Notes: generated by a model not told the origin, from the sequence alone. Positions 34,486 through 43,411 are shown, counted from the stretch's first letter. The stretch is DNA of 64,000 nt from Roseburia hominis A2-183 (GCF_000225345.1 NC_015977.1:878001-942000), one strand, 5' to 3'. Made by a program: numbers and translations.

Positions 34486-35511
34486 ATGGATTACAAGAAT
34501 TCCGGTGTGGATATCGAGGCAGGATACAAGTCTGTAGAACTCATGAAAAAGTATGTGAAGGGAACCATGCGCCCGGAGGTGCTTGGCGGACTTGGCGGAT
34601 TTTCCGGTGCGTTCTCCATGGAGAGCTTTAAGAATATGGAGAAGCCTACGTTAGTATCCGGCACAGACGGCTGCGGAACGAAGGTAAAACTGGCATTTTT
34701 ACTGGACAAGCATGACACGATCGGTATTGACTGTGTTGCCATGTGTGTAAACGATATCGCATGTGCCGGCGGCGAGCCGCTGTTTTTCCTTGACTATATT
34801 GCCTGTGGCAAGAACTATCCGGAGAAGATTGCGACGATCGTGTCCGGTGTGGCGGAGGGCTGCAAGCAGGCAGGCTGTGCGTTGATCGGCGGTGAGACGG
34901 CAGAACATCCGGGGCTGATGCCGGAGAATGAGTACGATCTGGCCGGTTTTTCCGTTGGTATCGTGGATGAAAAGGACATTATTACGGGAGCTGATCTTGC
35001 GGCGGGCGATGTTTTGATCGGTATGGCAAGCTCCGGCGTTCATTCCAACGGATTCTCTCTGGTGAGAAAGATTTTCTCCATGGATGCGGATACGTTAAAT
35101 ACCTATCATGAGGAGCTTGGCAAAACACTTGGCGAGGCGCTTTTAGCTCCGACCAGAATTTACGTGAAGGCACTCCGTGAGGTGAAGGAAGCGGGCGTCC
35201 GCGTAAAAGCATGCAGCCATATCACAGGCGGTGGTTTCTATGAGAATATCCCGCGTATGCTTCCGGAAGGAAAGCATGCGGTTATCCGGAAGGACAGCTA
35301 TGAAGTTCCGGCGATCTTTCAGATGATGGCGCGCGAGGGCAAAGTCGAGGAGCAGATGATGTACAATACCTACAATATGGGTATCGGCATGATCGTGGCA
35401 GTGGATCCGGCGGACGTGGACAAGACGATCGCGGCAATGAAGGCAGCAGGAGACACACCGTATATTGTCGGCGAGATCAAGGATGGTGAAAAAGGAGTAA
35501 CCTTATGCTAA
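34486..35511 (+). CDS. purM: phosphoribosylformylglycinamidine cyclo-ligase (AIR synthetase)
   Basis: A 341-residue AIR synthetase, the ATP-dependent ring closure giving aminoimidazole ribonucleotide. Family signatures include VSGTDGCGTKVKLAF, DCVAMCVNDIACAGGEPLFFLDYIACG, ALIGGETAEHPGLM and the glycine-rich SHITGGGFYENIPRML. The ATG at 34486 follows AGGAGG. It ends seven bases inside the start of purN, so they are coupled. Confidence 0.96.
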   Translation: MDYKNSGVDIEAGYKSVELMKKYVKGTMRPEVLGGLGGFSGAFSMESFKNMEKPTLVSGTDGCGTKVKLAFLLDKHDTIGIDCVAMCVNDIACAGGEPLFFLDYIACGKNYPEKIATIVSGVAEGCKQAGCALIGGETAEHPGLMPENEYDLAGFSVGIVDEKDIITGADLAAGDVLIGMASSGVHSNGFSLVRKIFSMDADTLNTYHEELGKTLGEALLAPTRIYVKALREVKEAGVRVKACSHITGGGFYENIPRMLPEGKHAVIRKDSYEVPAIFQMMAREGKVEEQMMYNTYNMGIGMIVAVDPADVDKTIAAMKAAGDTPYIVGEIKDGEKGVTLC

Positions 35512-36131
35512 AAGTAGCGGTACTGGTGTCCGGAGGCGGCACGAATCTGCAGGCAATCTTAGACGCCATCGATGAGGGCAGAATCACGAACGCCCGGGTA
35601 GACGTTGTGATCAGCAACAATCCAGGGGCGTATGCGTTGGAGCGTGCGAAAGGGCACGGCATTGAGGCGCTTTGCATTTCACCGAAGGATTATGAGAGCC
35701 GTGAGGCATTCAATGAAGCGTTTCTGGCGATGCTTGACAGCTATCAGGTGGATCTGGTGGTGTTGGCAGGATTTCTCGTTGTAATTCCGGAGCAGATGAT
35801 CGCGCAGTACCGCAACCGGATCATCAATATTCATCCGTCACTGATCCCGTCTTTCTGCGGCAAAGGCTTTTACGGCTTGAAAGTACATGAGGGAGCGCTT
35901 GCGCGCGGCGTGAAAGTTACGGGTGCAACGGTTCATTTTGTGGATGAGGGAACGGATACAGGACCGATCATTTTGCAGAAGCCGGTGGCGGTCGAAGAGG
36001 GAGATACCCCGGAGATTTTACAGCGCCGTGTGATGGAGCAGGCAGAGTGGATCATTCTTCCGCAGGCGATCGATCTGATTGCAAACGGCAGAGTGTCTGT
36101 TGCAAACGGACATGTGACAGTTGAGAAATAA
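35505..36131 (+). CDS. purN: phosphoribosylglycinamide formyltransferase
   Basis: A 208-residue GAR transformylase using 10-formyl-tetrahydrofolate. VLVSGGGTNLQAILDA is the phosphate loop. NIHPSLIPSFCGKGFYG carries the catalytic Asn and His, and VHFVDEGTDTGPII holds the catalytic Asp of the family's N-H-D triad. The gene overlaps purM by seven bases and precedes purD by 34, with the ribosome site GGAGGAAGCGG between. Confidence 0.96.
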   Translation: MLKVAVLVSGGGTNLQAILDAIDEGRITNARVDVVISNNPGAYALERAKGHGIEALCISPKDYESREAFNEAFLAMLDSYQVDLVVLAGFLVVIPEQMIAQYRNRIINIHPSLIPSFCGKGFYGLKVHEGALARGVKVTGATVHFVDEGTDTGPIILQKPVAVEEGDTPEILQRRVMEQAEWIILPQAIDLIANGRVSVANGHVTVEK

Positions 36132-36165
36132 GCGTATGAGTTACAGAGTGCAGGAGGAAGCGGAT

Positions 36166-37443
36166 ATGAAGGTATTGGTAGTTGGAAGCGGCGGACGTGA
36201 GCATGCGATCGTGACGAGTGTGGCAAAGAGCCCGCGCGTGGATAAGATCTACTGTGCGCCGGGAAACGCAGGAATTGCATCGCTTGCAGAGTGTGTTGCG
36301 ATCGGAGCGATGGAGTTCGACAAACTGGTGGCGTTCGCGAAGGAGCATGCAGTTGATTTTACAATTGTCGGCATGGATGATCCGCTCGTTGGCGGAATTG
36401 TGGATGTGTTTGAGGCGGAGGGCTTAAAGGTATTCGGACCGCGGAAGAATGCGGCGATCCTTGAAGGCTCCAAGGCATTTTCCAAGGATCTGATGAAAAA
36501 ATATCACATTCCGACGGCTGCCTACGAGAATTTCACATCTGCAGAGGATGCGCTTACTTATCTGGAGACGGTGAAGATGCCGATCGTATTGAAGGCGGAC
36601 GGACTGGCGCTCGGAAAGGGTGTTTTGATCTGCAATACGCTCGAGGAGGCAAAGGCGGGTGTTAAGGAGATCATGGAGGACAAGAAGTTCGGCTCCGCGG
36701 GAAACACGATGGTTGTGGAGGAGTTCATGACCGGACGCGAGGTATCGGTGCTTTCCTACGTGGACGGAAAGACGATCAAGATTATGTCCTCTGCGCAGGA
36801 TCACAAGCGTGCAAAGGACGGCGATCAGGGTCTCAACACCGGCGGCATGGGCAATTTTTCCCCGAGCCCGTTCTACACAAAGGAAGTGGACGAGTTCTGC
36901 CAAAAGCACATCTATCAGGCGACTGTGGATGCGATGGCGGCGGAGGGAAGACCGTTTACCGGCGTTATTTTCTTCGGTCTGATGCTGACGGAGGACGGAC
37001 CGAAGGTGCTTGAGTACAATGCGCGTTTTGGTGATCCGGAGGCACAGGTGGTGCTCCCACGCATGAAGAATGACATCATTGATGTGATGGAGGCATGCGT
37101 CGATGGAAAGCTGGATACGATCGACCTTCAGTTTGAAGACAATGCGGCGGTATGTGTGGTGCTTGCATCCGACGGTTATCCGGTGTCCTATGAGAAGGGA
37201 TTTCCGATCACAGGACTTGAAAAGTTCGACGGAAAGGACGATTATTTCTGCTTCCATGCCGGAACGAAGTTCGATGAGAACGGCACGATCGTCACGAACG
37301 GCGGGCGTGTGCTCGGCATTACGGCGACCGGAAAAGATTTAAAGGAGGCGCGCGCAAAAGCATACGAGGCGACAGAGTGGGTTGATTTTGCGAATAAGTA
37401 CATGCGCCATGACATCGGACGTGCGATCGACGAGGTAAAGTAG
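36166..37443 (+). CDS. purD: phosphoribosylamine--glycine ligase
   Basis: A 425-residue GAR synthetase with the ATP-grasp fold. MKVLVVGSGGREHAIV starts the protein. KADGLALGKGVLIC is the ATP-binding loop. DHKRAKDGDQGLNTGGMGNFSP and VLEYNARFGDPEAQVVLPRM are family hallmarks with the metal-binding Glu/Asn. The ATG at 36166 follows AGGAGG, and the open frame upstream from 36121 is not conserved in appearance. It ends the purEMND run. purF, purL, purC and purH are absent here. Confidence 0.96.
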   Translation: MKVLVVGSGGREHAIVTSVAKSPRVDKIYCAPGNAGIASLAECVAIGAMEFDKLVAFAKEHAVDFTIVGMDDPLVGGIVDVFEAEGLKVFGPRKNAAILEGSKAFSKDLMKKYHIPTAAYENFTSAEDALTYLETVKMPIVLKADGLALGKGVLICNTLEEAKAGVKEIMEDKKFGSAGNTMVVEEFMTGREVSVLSYVDGKTIKIMSSAQDHKRAKDGDQGLNTGGMGNFSPSPFYTKEVDEFCQKHIYQATVDAMAAEGRPFTGVIFFGLMLTEDGPKVLEYNARFGDPEAQVVLPRMKNDIIDVMEACVDGKLDTIDLQFEDNAAVCVVLASDGYPVSYEKGFPITGLEKFDGKDDYFCFHAGTKFDENGTIVTNGGRVLGITATGKDLKEARAKAYEATEWVDFANKYMRHDIGRAIDEVK

Positions 37444-37725
37444 AATAGAAAGAAACAGGAAGCTTCCGTTCGTGGGATGCCGGTATTTTCTACAGAGTGC
37501 TGTGGAAAAGAGAGGTATCACGCGCACGGGAGTTTTTTTGATTCATAGGAAATTACGTCCTATGAATGAAAAAGTTCTCCGGGCAGGATTGCACTGCGTT
37601 GGAGTGGAATTATGTCGCTAGAGCAACCCGCCGCAGGCGGAGAATCCTGCAAAACAGGATTCTTTCTTGCAGGAAATATTGTGTTATGTCAAAAAATGAA
37701 AAGCTTAATGCATTATATGAAAAGT
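37444..37725. terminator. intergenic with two hairpins between purD and the carbamoyltransferase
   Basis: This stretch of about 280 bases holds no gene. TTCATAGGA/TCCTATGAA form a hairpin at 37543-37567. GAATCCTG/CAGGATTC at 37642-37662 followed by TTTCTT looks like an intrinsic terminator. A GGAATTATGTC string at about 37605 resembles the spacer motif of the hairpin array at 38.7-39.1 kb. Confidence 0.5.
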
Positions 37726-38556
37726 TTAGTGTGTTAAGCAGTACACCATGATTGCCTGCTGGACGGTGAGCAGGTGCTTTTTAAATTCATATCCGACAAA
37801 ATAGTCGGAGTCGATGACGTCGTTTGAGACTTCCTCGCCGCGGTAAAAAGGCGGGCAGGGATTTAAGATGGCACCCTCGTTTGCCAGCTTCATGGCAGCA
37901 AGATCGACGGTGCAGCCGCGGGAGGCGGAAAGAAGGTCGGCCGGCAGTGAGTCGGTGCAGATGATGTCTTTTCCACGGATGGCGTCGCGGATGCAGTGAT
38001 GTGAGGGCACGCCATTCATCTCATATCCCGGAATACAGCACTGCTCCAGCGAAAAGCCCATCACTTCGGAGGCTTCCTTCCAAGCCAGCCCGATATTTCC
38101 TGTGACACCGCAGAACAGAAAGTGGTCCATGGTAAAATCATTCCGTATTTTTGAGAGCGCATACAGATCTGCAGCCATTTCGCAGGGATGATTTGCGTCG
38201 GTCAGCGCATTGATGACAGGTACGGATGCAGATGCAGCGATTTTTTCCAAAGCGGCCATATCCCGGTGGCGGACGACAAGCAGATTGGCCCAGTTGTTGA
38301 GGTAGCCGATGACGTCTTGCAAATCTTCCTTTTTGTCGAGAGCGGAACTTGGAAACAAAATCGGCTGACCGCCCAAAAGCGCGATGCCCTTCTCAAACGT
38401 GACCCTTGTGCGGATGCTGGATTCCGGGAAAAATAAAACGACGCTTTTGCCCTGCAGCAGATTCTGATAGTGCCCCTCCAGGATCTCATCGGTGATATGG
38501 AAGATTTCGTAAATGTCAGCTTTGGTATAGTCGGTCAATCGGAGAAAATGTTTCAA
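37726..38556 (-). CDS. carbamoyltransferase-family protein of uncertain specificity
   Basis: A 276-residue aspartate/ornithine carbamoyltransferase homologue. The carbamoyl-phosphate loop is present as ESSIRTRVTFEKG (residues about 45-57, versus the usual STRTR). VVRHRD and NHPCEMAADLYAL correspond to the HRT/HPTQ region. The substrate-end motifs are altered: the ornithine SMG loop is replaced by TDSLPADL, and HCLP is replaced by NPCPPFYRGEEVS, which looks more like the ATCase HPGP-NRG segment. It is shorter than typical OTCases (about 305-335). It faces purD and stands alone without arg or pyr genes. Ornithine carbamoyltransferase is the default annotation but unproven. Confidence 0.75.
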   Translation of the reverse strand: MKHFLRLTDYTKADIYEIFHITDEILEGHYQNLLQGKSVVLFFPESSIRTRVTFEKGIALLGGQPILFPSSALDKKEDLQDVIGYLNNWANLLVVRHRDMAALEKIAASASVPVINALTDANHPCEMAADLYALSKIRNDFTMDHFLFCGVTGNIGLAWKEASEVMGFSLEQCCIPGYEMNGVPSHHCIRDAIRGKDIICTDSLPADLLSASRGCTVDLAAMKLANEGAILNPCPPFYRGEEVSNDVIDSDYFVGYEFKKHLLTVQQAIMVYCLTH

Positions 38557-38735
38557 TGGAACCGCCTTTCTGGCTGCCGGTGCGGTAGTGCGGCAGACCT
38601 GTGCTAAATGTCAGAAAAATCAATGGGTTGCGCTCTTATCGTATCATTTTTGCGGGTTAGAAGGAAGCTATAATATTAGAAGAAAGCTATATTTTTGTGG
38701 GATATGCTTTAGAAACAGTGCTAAAGATGTTTTGC

Positions 38736-39119
38736 GGGTCTGGAGTGGAGAAAAGGTGCGCTCAGACCCATGAGTTGGAATTATGTTAACTTATTTGAAA
38801 TGTTTTTGTGCGACACCGGGTCTGTAGATGTGAAAATAAGCAGCTAGACCCGGGAAATGGAAATTATGTCAACCATTTTGGATAGTCAAGCCCGGAAACA
38901 GGGTCTGGGGAGAGAAAAATACGCTTCCAGACCCGCCCAAGGAAGAAAACCAGGTCTAGGGAATGTGAAAACAAGCAATTAGACCCGGGGATTGAAATTA
39001 TGTCAATCATTTTGAACAGTCAAGTCCGGAAAACGGGTCTAGGGAAAGAAAAATACGCGCCCAGACCCGCTTAAGGAAGAAAAACGGGTCTGGAGAGAAA
39101 AAAATATACTCCCAGACCT
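38736..39119. repeat. array of six 34-35-base hairpin repeats
   Basis: Six copies of a hairpin with arms GGGTCT and AGACCC: 38736-38769, 38818-38851, 38901-38934, 38952-38986, 39035-39068 and 39086-39119. The loops share a purine-rich core with GAAAA. Two loop types alternate: one reads like GGGAGAGAAAAATACGC, the other like GTAGATGTGAAAATAAGC. Copies 2+3 and 4+5 form a 134-base direct repeat, whose inner spacer carries AAATTATGTCAA and AGTCAAG.CCGGA. Stems differ slightly between copies while pairing is kept. Confidence 0.8.
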
Positions 39120-39220
39120 GTGAGGCTCAGGATTCTATCAGATTTCCATCCCCGCCAGTCTCATCTCCCCTGGCTTTTCGTCACCCGACATAATTCGTGA
39201 CAGTCTATGTAAGATATGAT

Positions 39221-39352
39221 AAAATGAATGCTGACAGATGCCTCCCGGAAGTTCCACGGAACATTGGATGCACAGAAAGCAGTGCAGAAACAAGGGAAAA
39301 TGAATCCTAGCGGATGCCTCCCGGAAGTTCCACGGAATATCGGATGTGCAGA
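39221..39352. repeat. two direct repeats of about 56 bases, period 76
   Basis: Bases 39221-39276 and 39297-39352 are near-identical: both begin AAAATGAATC/G and contain GATGCCTCCCGGAAGTTCCA followed by CGGAA.AT.GGATG.GCAGAA. A third partial copy (GGATGTGCAGAAAGCAG) is near 39370. They lie upstream of the carboxypeptidase gene with no clear coding role. Confidence 0.75.
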
Positions 39353-39588
39353 AGAGCATCGTCGAGATATGGATGTGCAGAAAGCAGCTGTTTATGGACT
39401 TTTGCCGGAACTCAAAATCAGCGTGACAAAACGAGTGCTGGCAGGTTCGCAGGGTAAGACCCGCAGACATGGAAAGTATGCGTCAAAGAGCGGCTGAAGG
39501 TGTATGGGAAAGCAACGGTCAGGAGAAGGAATCCGCGATAAATCATTGACGGTATGCCGGCGGAATAAAGAAAAAATCAGGAGATAAG

Positions 39589-41100
39589 ATGAGTAGATTA
39601 TTAGAAGAATTTAAAGAATATTTAAAAGAAATGAATCAGTATGATCATGTGACAGGATTATTGCAGTGGGATATGCAGACGACAGTGCCGAAGCTTGGGC
39701 AGGCGGCGCATGTGGATGCGCTGACCTATTTTTCCACGAAGAGCTTTGAGATGGGGACATCGGAGAAACTGGGAGAATTTCTGGAGAAACTGGCGCAGCC
39801 TGCGGAATATGATGCGTTAGATGACACATGGAGATTCATTGTAAAACGCATGAAGCGCGATTACGACCGCAATAAAAGAATACCGGCGGATTTATATGAG
39901 GCGTTTGTGCGGGCAGCGGCGGAATCCGGAAATGCATGGGAAGAAGCAAAAAATGCATCGGACTTTTCCATTTATGCACCGCACCTCCGGAATATGATTG
40001 AGATGACGAAGCAGGTAATCGGCTATACAGATCCGGGAAAGGATGTGTATGACGCACTTCTGGAACAGTGTGAGGAGGGCATGGATCAGGCAACGATCGA
40101 CCGGCTGTTTGAGGAAGTGAAGACGGAACTGATACCGTTAGTAGAGCAGATTACTGCAAAGAAAATGCCGGAAAATCCGACATTTCATGCCTATGCTGAT
40201 CCGGACGCACAGCGCAGGGTACAGTGGCTGCTGCTTGATTACATCGGATTCCGCAGGGATGCGGGAGCGGTCGGGGAGACGGAGCATCCGTTTACGACGA
40301 ATTTTTCTTCAAAGGATGTGCGTGTGACGAACCACTACTATGAGACGGAGCCGCTCAGCGCCATGTTTTCTGCGATTCATGAGGGCGGACATGCGATTTT
40401 TGAACAGAATGTCAACCCGGAATACGACAATACGGTGGCGGGCAGCTGCTGCTATATGGGGGTGCATGAGAGCCAGTCGCGCTTTTATGAGAATATTCTC
40501 GGAAGAAATATCAATTTCTGGAAGCCGATCTATGAAAAACTGGGAGAATTGCTTCCACAGTTTAAGAATGTGACACTCGAAGCGTTTGAGCGTGAAATCA
40601 ACCGCGTGGAGAACAGTATGGTGCGCACCGAGGCGGATGAGGTAACGTATTGCTTCCATATTATATTGCGTTATGAGATGGAAAAAGCGATTTTCTACGA
40701 TCATGTGCCGGTGGAAAAACTTCCGGAGCTCTGGAATCAGAAAATGCAGGAATACTTGCATATCACTCCGGAAAATGACGCCGAAGGCATCTTGCAGGAT
40801 GTACATTGGTCGGACGGCTCGTTTGGGTATTTTCCGTCCTATCTGCTGGGCAGCATCTATGACGGCATGTACCTCGAGAAGATGGAGGAGGAACTCGGCT
40901 CCGTGGATGAGATCCTGGCAGACGGCAGAATCGGTGAGATCACAAAATGGCTCAATGAGAAGATTCACTGGTATGGAAGCACGCGGACACCGAAAGAGGT
41001 AATTGCGGCAGTGTGCGGGAAAGAAGTGTCCGCGCAGCCGCTCGTGCGCTACATGAAGAAAAAATACACGAGACTGTATGGACTTTCCGAGGAAGCCTAG
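39589..41100 (+). CDS. M32-family metallocarboxypeptidase (carboxypeptidase Taq-like)
   Basis: A 503-residue zinc carboxypeptidase. The metal motif HEGGH is at residues 264-268 (SAIHEGGHAIFEQN), followed about 30 residues later by the ESQSRFYEN glutamate ligand segment. Helical, no signal peptide, family length. It removes C-terminal residues from peptides in the cytoplasm. ATG 39589 follows TCAGGAG. The upstream interval is non-coding and repeat-rich. The HAD gene starts 29 bases downstream. Confidence 0.93.
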   Translation: MSRLLEEFKEYLKEMNQYDHVTGLLQWDMQTTVPKLGQAAHVDALTYFSTKSFEMGTSEKLGEFLEKLAQPAEYDALDDTWRFIVKRMKRDYDRNKRIPADLYEAFVRAAAESGNAWEEAKNASDFSIYAPHLRNMIEMTKQVIGYTDPGKDVYDALLEQCEEGMDQATIDRLFEEVKTELIPLVEQITAKKMPENPTFHAYADPDAQRRVQWLLLDYIGFRRDAGAVGETEHPFTTNFSSKDVRVTNHYYETEPLSAMFSAIHEGGHAIFEQNVNPEYDNTVAGSCCYMGVHESQSRFYENILGRNINFWKPIYEKLGELLPQFKNVTLEAFEREINRVENSMVRTEADEVTYCFHIILRYEMEKAIFYDHVPVEKLPELWNQKMQEYLHITPENDAEGILQDVHWSDGSFGYFPSYLLGSIYDGMYLEKMEEELGSVDEILADGRIGEITKWLNEKIHWYGSTRTPKEVIAAVCGKEVSAQPLVRYMKKKYTRLYGLSEEA

Positions 41101-41129
41101 ACAAAAGAGAGAGAACGGGAGATGATGTC

Positions 41130-41792
41130 ATGAAACGTGGAATCATATTTGACATGGACGGAACCCTGTGGGATTCCGCAGAGAATGTGGCGAAGTCCTG
41201 GAATGTGGCAATCCGGCAGTACGGGGTCAGGGAGAAAGAACTGACAACGCAGGACATTCAGGGGGTAATGGGAAAAACGATGGACGTAATCGCCGATATC
41301 CTCTTTGCGGAATTCCCCGAAGAAAAACGGAGACTGCTCCTAAAGGAATGCTGTCAGGTGGAAAATGATTATCTGCGGGAGCATGGGGGCATACTCTACG
41401 ATCAGGTGCCGCAGACGCTCGCGGCGTTGAAGCGGGACGGCTATCATCTTTCGATTGTCAGCAACTGCCAGAAGGGGTATATCGAGGCATTCCTTGACCA
41501 CTACGATTTGTGGGAACTGGTGGAGGACATAGAGTGTTATGGCAATAATCTGCGGCAGAAGGGAGAAAATATCCGGCTGGTCGTAGAGCGGAACCGGCTG
41601 GATGAGGCGGTCTATGTCGGAGACATTCAAGGAGATTATGATGCGAGCCGGGCGGCAGGAGTCGGGTTTATCCACGCCGCATATGGATTCGGAGAGATTG
41701 CGGAGCCGGTCCCGGAACTGAAAACCTTTGCAGACCTAAAAACCTTTGATATTTCATCGGCGAGCAAAACGCAGAGCGCTTGGACCATGTGA
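41130..41792 (+). CDS. HAD-family phosphatase (phosphoglycolate phosphatase-like)
   Basis: A 220-residue HAD hydrolase. Motif I is GIIFDMDGTLWDSA with the nucleophile Asp near residue 8. Motif II is LSIVSNCQKG near residue 110. Motif III/IV is VYVGDIQGDYDASRAAGVGFIHAAYGFG. The cap domain between motifs I and II is helical, as in the beta-phosphoglucomutase/Gph subgroup. Substrate cannot be assigned. ATG 41130 follows CGGGAGA. Its stop codon lies in a short direct repeat (ACCATGTGAGCCGGCAGC at 41785 and 41831). Confidence 0.9.
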   Translation: MKRGIIFDMDGTLWDSAENVAKSWNVAIRQYGVREKELTTQDIQGVMGKTMDVIADILFAEFPEEKRRLLLKECCQVENDYLREHGGILYDQVPQTLAALKRDGYHLSIVSNCQKGYIEAFLDHYDLWELVEDIECYGNNLRQKGENIRLVVERNRLDEAVYVGDIQGDYDASRAAGVGFIHAAYGFGEIAEPVPELKTFADLKTFDISSASKTQSAWTM

Positions 41793-41869
41793 GCCGGCAG
41801 CACCGGGCAGCCAGAGAACAGAGCGCCGGAACCATGTGAGCCGGCAGCCGCATGCAGGAGAGAGAAAGC

Positions 41870-42847
41870 ATGACAAAGTTTGAAGAATTACTACAGCAGA
41901 TCAACAGACAGCATGTCTATATACAGACCCATAATTTCCCGGATCCGGATGCGATTGCAAGTGCATATGGTCTGAAGCGGCTGCTTGCAACCAGGGGTAT
42001 CGAGGCGAGCATCTGCTATAAGGGCAAGATCGACCGGTACGGTACCGGCCGTCTGTGTGAGATTCTTGACATTGAACTGTTGAATGTGGAGGATCTGACC
42101 GAAGTGCTGACGGATGAGGACGAAGTGATACTGGTGGATTCCCAGAAGGGCAATTCCAACATCATCAATATTACGGGAGATGAGATCATCTGCATCGACC
42201 ATCATCCTTACAATGATAAGTGTCAGTACCGGTTTCAGGACATCCGCCCCGAGGTCGGGGCGTGCGCAACGATGATCGCGCAGTATTTTATGGAAAATGA
42301 CATTGCGATGGATAAAAAGATCGCAACAGCACTGACATACGGCATCCGCATTGACACGCACAATCTTTCACGCGGCGTGTCAAAGCTCGATATCGAGATG
42401 CTCTATCGGATGTACGATGACTGTGATTATGAGGAGATCCACACACTGGAGAACAGCAACCTGTGTTTTGAGGATCTGGTGGCGTATTCCAAGGCGATTT
42501 CCAGCATTGAGGTGTACGATAATATCAGCTTTGCCGATACGGGGGAGGACTGCCCGGAGGCATTGATCGCGAGTGTCTCTGACTTTATGCTGGCGCTGGT
42601 GGAGGTTTCTTTTTCCGTGGTGTACTCAAGGAGAGGGGATGGCATCAAACTGTCCGTCCGGAGTGAAAAATCTTCTCTCGACGCCGGCAAGATCACGGCG
42701 GAGGCGCTGCAGGGGATCGGAAACGGCGGCGGGCATGCTGCGATGGCAGGTGGCTTTGTACCGTTTACCGGTTCGGACGGTAAGGCGGTCATTTTGATCG
42801 ACCAGATCAAGGAGCGTTTTTTTTCGACGATTGCAAAGCGGAGATAG
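41870..42847 (+). CDS. DHH/DHHA1-family phosphoesterase
   Basis: A 325-residue protein with the DHH phosphoesterase motifs: HNFPDPDAIASAYGLKRLL (motif I), VILVDSQKGN (motif II), ICIDHHPYN (the DHH triad) and ALTYGIRIDTHN (motif IV). A C-terminal DHHA1 substrate domain carries GIGNGGGHAAMAGGFVPF. Relatives are NrnA-like nanoRNases/pAp phosphatases and c-di-AMP-type hydrolases. Lacking a transmembrane or PAS region, it is nearer to the NrnA type. ATG 41870 follows GGAG at 41857. Confidence 0.88.
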   Translation: MTKFEELLQQINRQHVYIQTHNFPDPDAIASAYGLKRLLATRGIEASICYKGKIDRYGTGRLCEILDIELLNVEDLTEVLTDEDEVILVDSQKGNSNIINITGDEIICIDHHPYNDKCQYRFQDIRPEVGACATMIAQYFMENDIAMDKKIATALTYGIRIDTHNLSRGVSKLDIEMLYRMYDDCDYEEIHTLENSNLCFEDLVAYSKAISSIEVYDNISFADTGEDCPEALIASVSDFMLALVEVSFSVVYSRRGDGIKLSVRSEKSSLDAGKITAEALQGIGNGGGHAAMAGGFVPFTGSDGKAVILIDQIKERFFSTIAKRR

Positions 42848-42865
42848 CACAGACGCAGAGTCTGC

Positions 42866-42980
42866 AGAGCCGGAGGGCAGCAATTGGAGCAGAGCCGGAA
42901 GAACGCAAGTGAAGCAGAGCCGGAAGAACGCAAGTGAAGCAGAAGCGGAAGACCGCAAGTGGAGCAGAACCGGAGGGCAG
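42866..42980. repeat. 25-base tandem repeat, about 4.6 copies
   Basis: Units at 42866, 42891, 42916 and 42941 and a partial at 42966 share AGAGCCGGAAGAACGCAAGT plus GAAGC, with a few substitutions. Units 2 and 3 are identical. The period is not a multiple of three, and the array lies between the DHH stop codon and the ileS promoter, so it is non-coding. Confidence 0.9.
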
Positions 42981-42999
42981 GGAAACGGCATTTCAGACC

Positions 43000-43029
43000 T
43001 TGACAATGCGGGCTTGCAAGGCTTATACT
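43000..43029 (+). promoter_or_regulatory. ileS promoter
   Basis: TTGACA at 43000-43005, 18 bases, then TATACT at 43024-43029. It lies immediately upstream of the T-box leader. Confidence 0.75.
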
Positions 43030-43040
43030 TACACATAGTT

Positions 43041-43390
43041 GACAAAGGCAGTGACGAAGACAGTAAGCTGTGGATGAAAGGCAAAGCGAGCCGGGGCGGT
43101 GAGAGCCGGTGCGAGTAAGCCGCAGACGAAGATCCCTTCCAAGCCGCAGCCCGAAATGCAGCCGCAGATGTGGCACAGCAGAGCCTGTGTCAGACAGGAA
43201 GGCAGCACGGTAGGCGCTGACGCTTTTCCTGCGTTAAAGGGAACGGGTATTCGGATTTTCTCCACTGGAGATTTTTCAGGCAGCAGGAAGACATTCCAGG
43301 ATTTCTGCGCTGGGAGAAGTCTGTGTACAATGTAATTAGGTGGTATAACGATAAAGGCTCTCGTCCTATTTACAGGACGGGAGCCTTAAA
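43041..43390 (+). ncRNA. T-box leader (isoleucine) of ileS
   Basis: The leader of about 350 bases starts with GACGAAGACAGTAAGC (the stem I AGTA motif) and has an apical GGCGGTGAGAGCCGG typical of T-box stem I. The specifier is likely ATC (Ile) at 43132-43134 in GAAGATCCC. The T-box sequence is AGGTGGTATAACG at 43338-43350, a variant of AGGGTGGTACCGCG. The terminator GGCTCTCGTCC/GGACGGGAGCC lies at 43356-43385 with a T-rich tail. Uncharged tRNA-Ile would block termination and raise ileS expression. Confidence 0.85.
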
Positions 43391-43411
43391 TGTTTTATTT
43401 TGGAGGAAAAA

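Larger units (their letters stand above)
38557..39588. other. long non-coding interval with repeats
   Basis: About one kilobase without a convincing gene. It contains six related hairpins at 38736-39119 and a 76-base-period duplication at 39221-39352, both listed separately. The 89-codon open frame at 39228-39497 simply reads through the duplication, lacks a ribosome site and resembles no family. Its start region (38557-38730) is the upstream region of the carbamoyltransferase gene. Confidence 0.6.

Noticed and set aside
38736..39119. CRISPR array
   Set aside because: The repeats are internally palindromic, vary in sequence, and the intervening spacers are themselves similar to each other. 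No cas genes are present.
39228..39497. 89-codon open frame in the gene desert
   Set aside because: It is composed of the 76-base duplication, has no ribosome site and no family resemblance.
42831..43118. 95-codon open frame after the DHH gene
   Set aside because: It runs through the 25-base tandem repeat and into the T-box stem I, so it is not coding.
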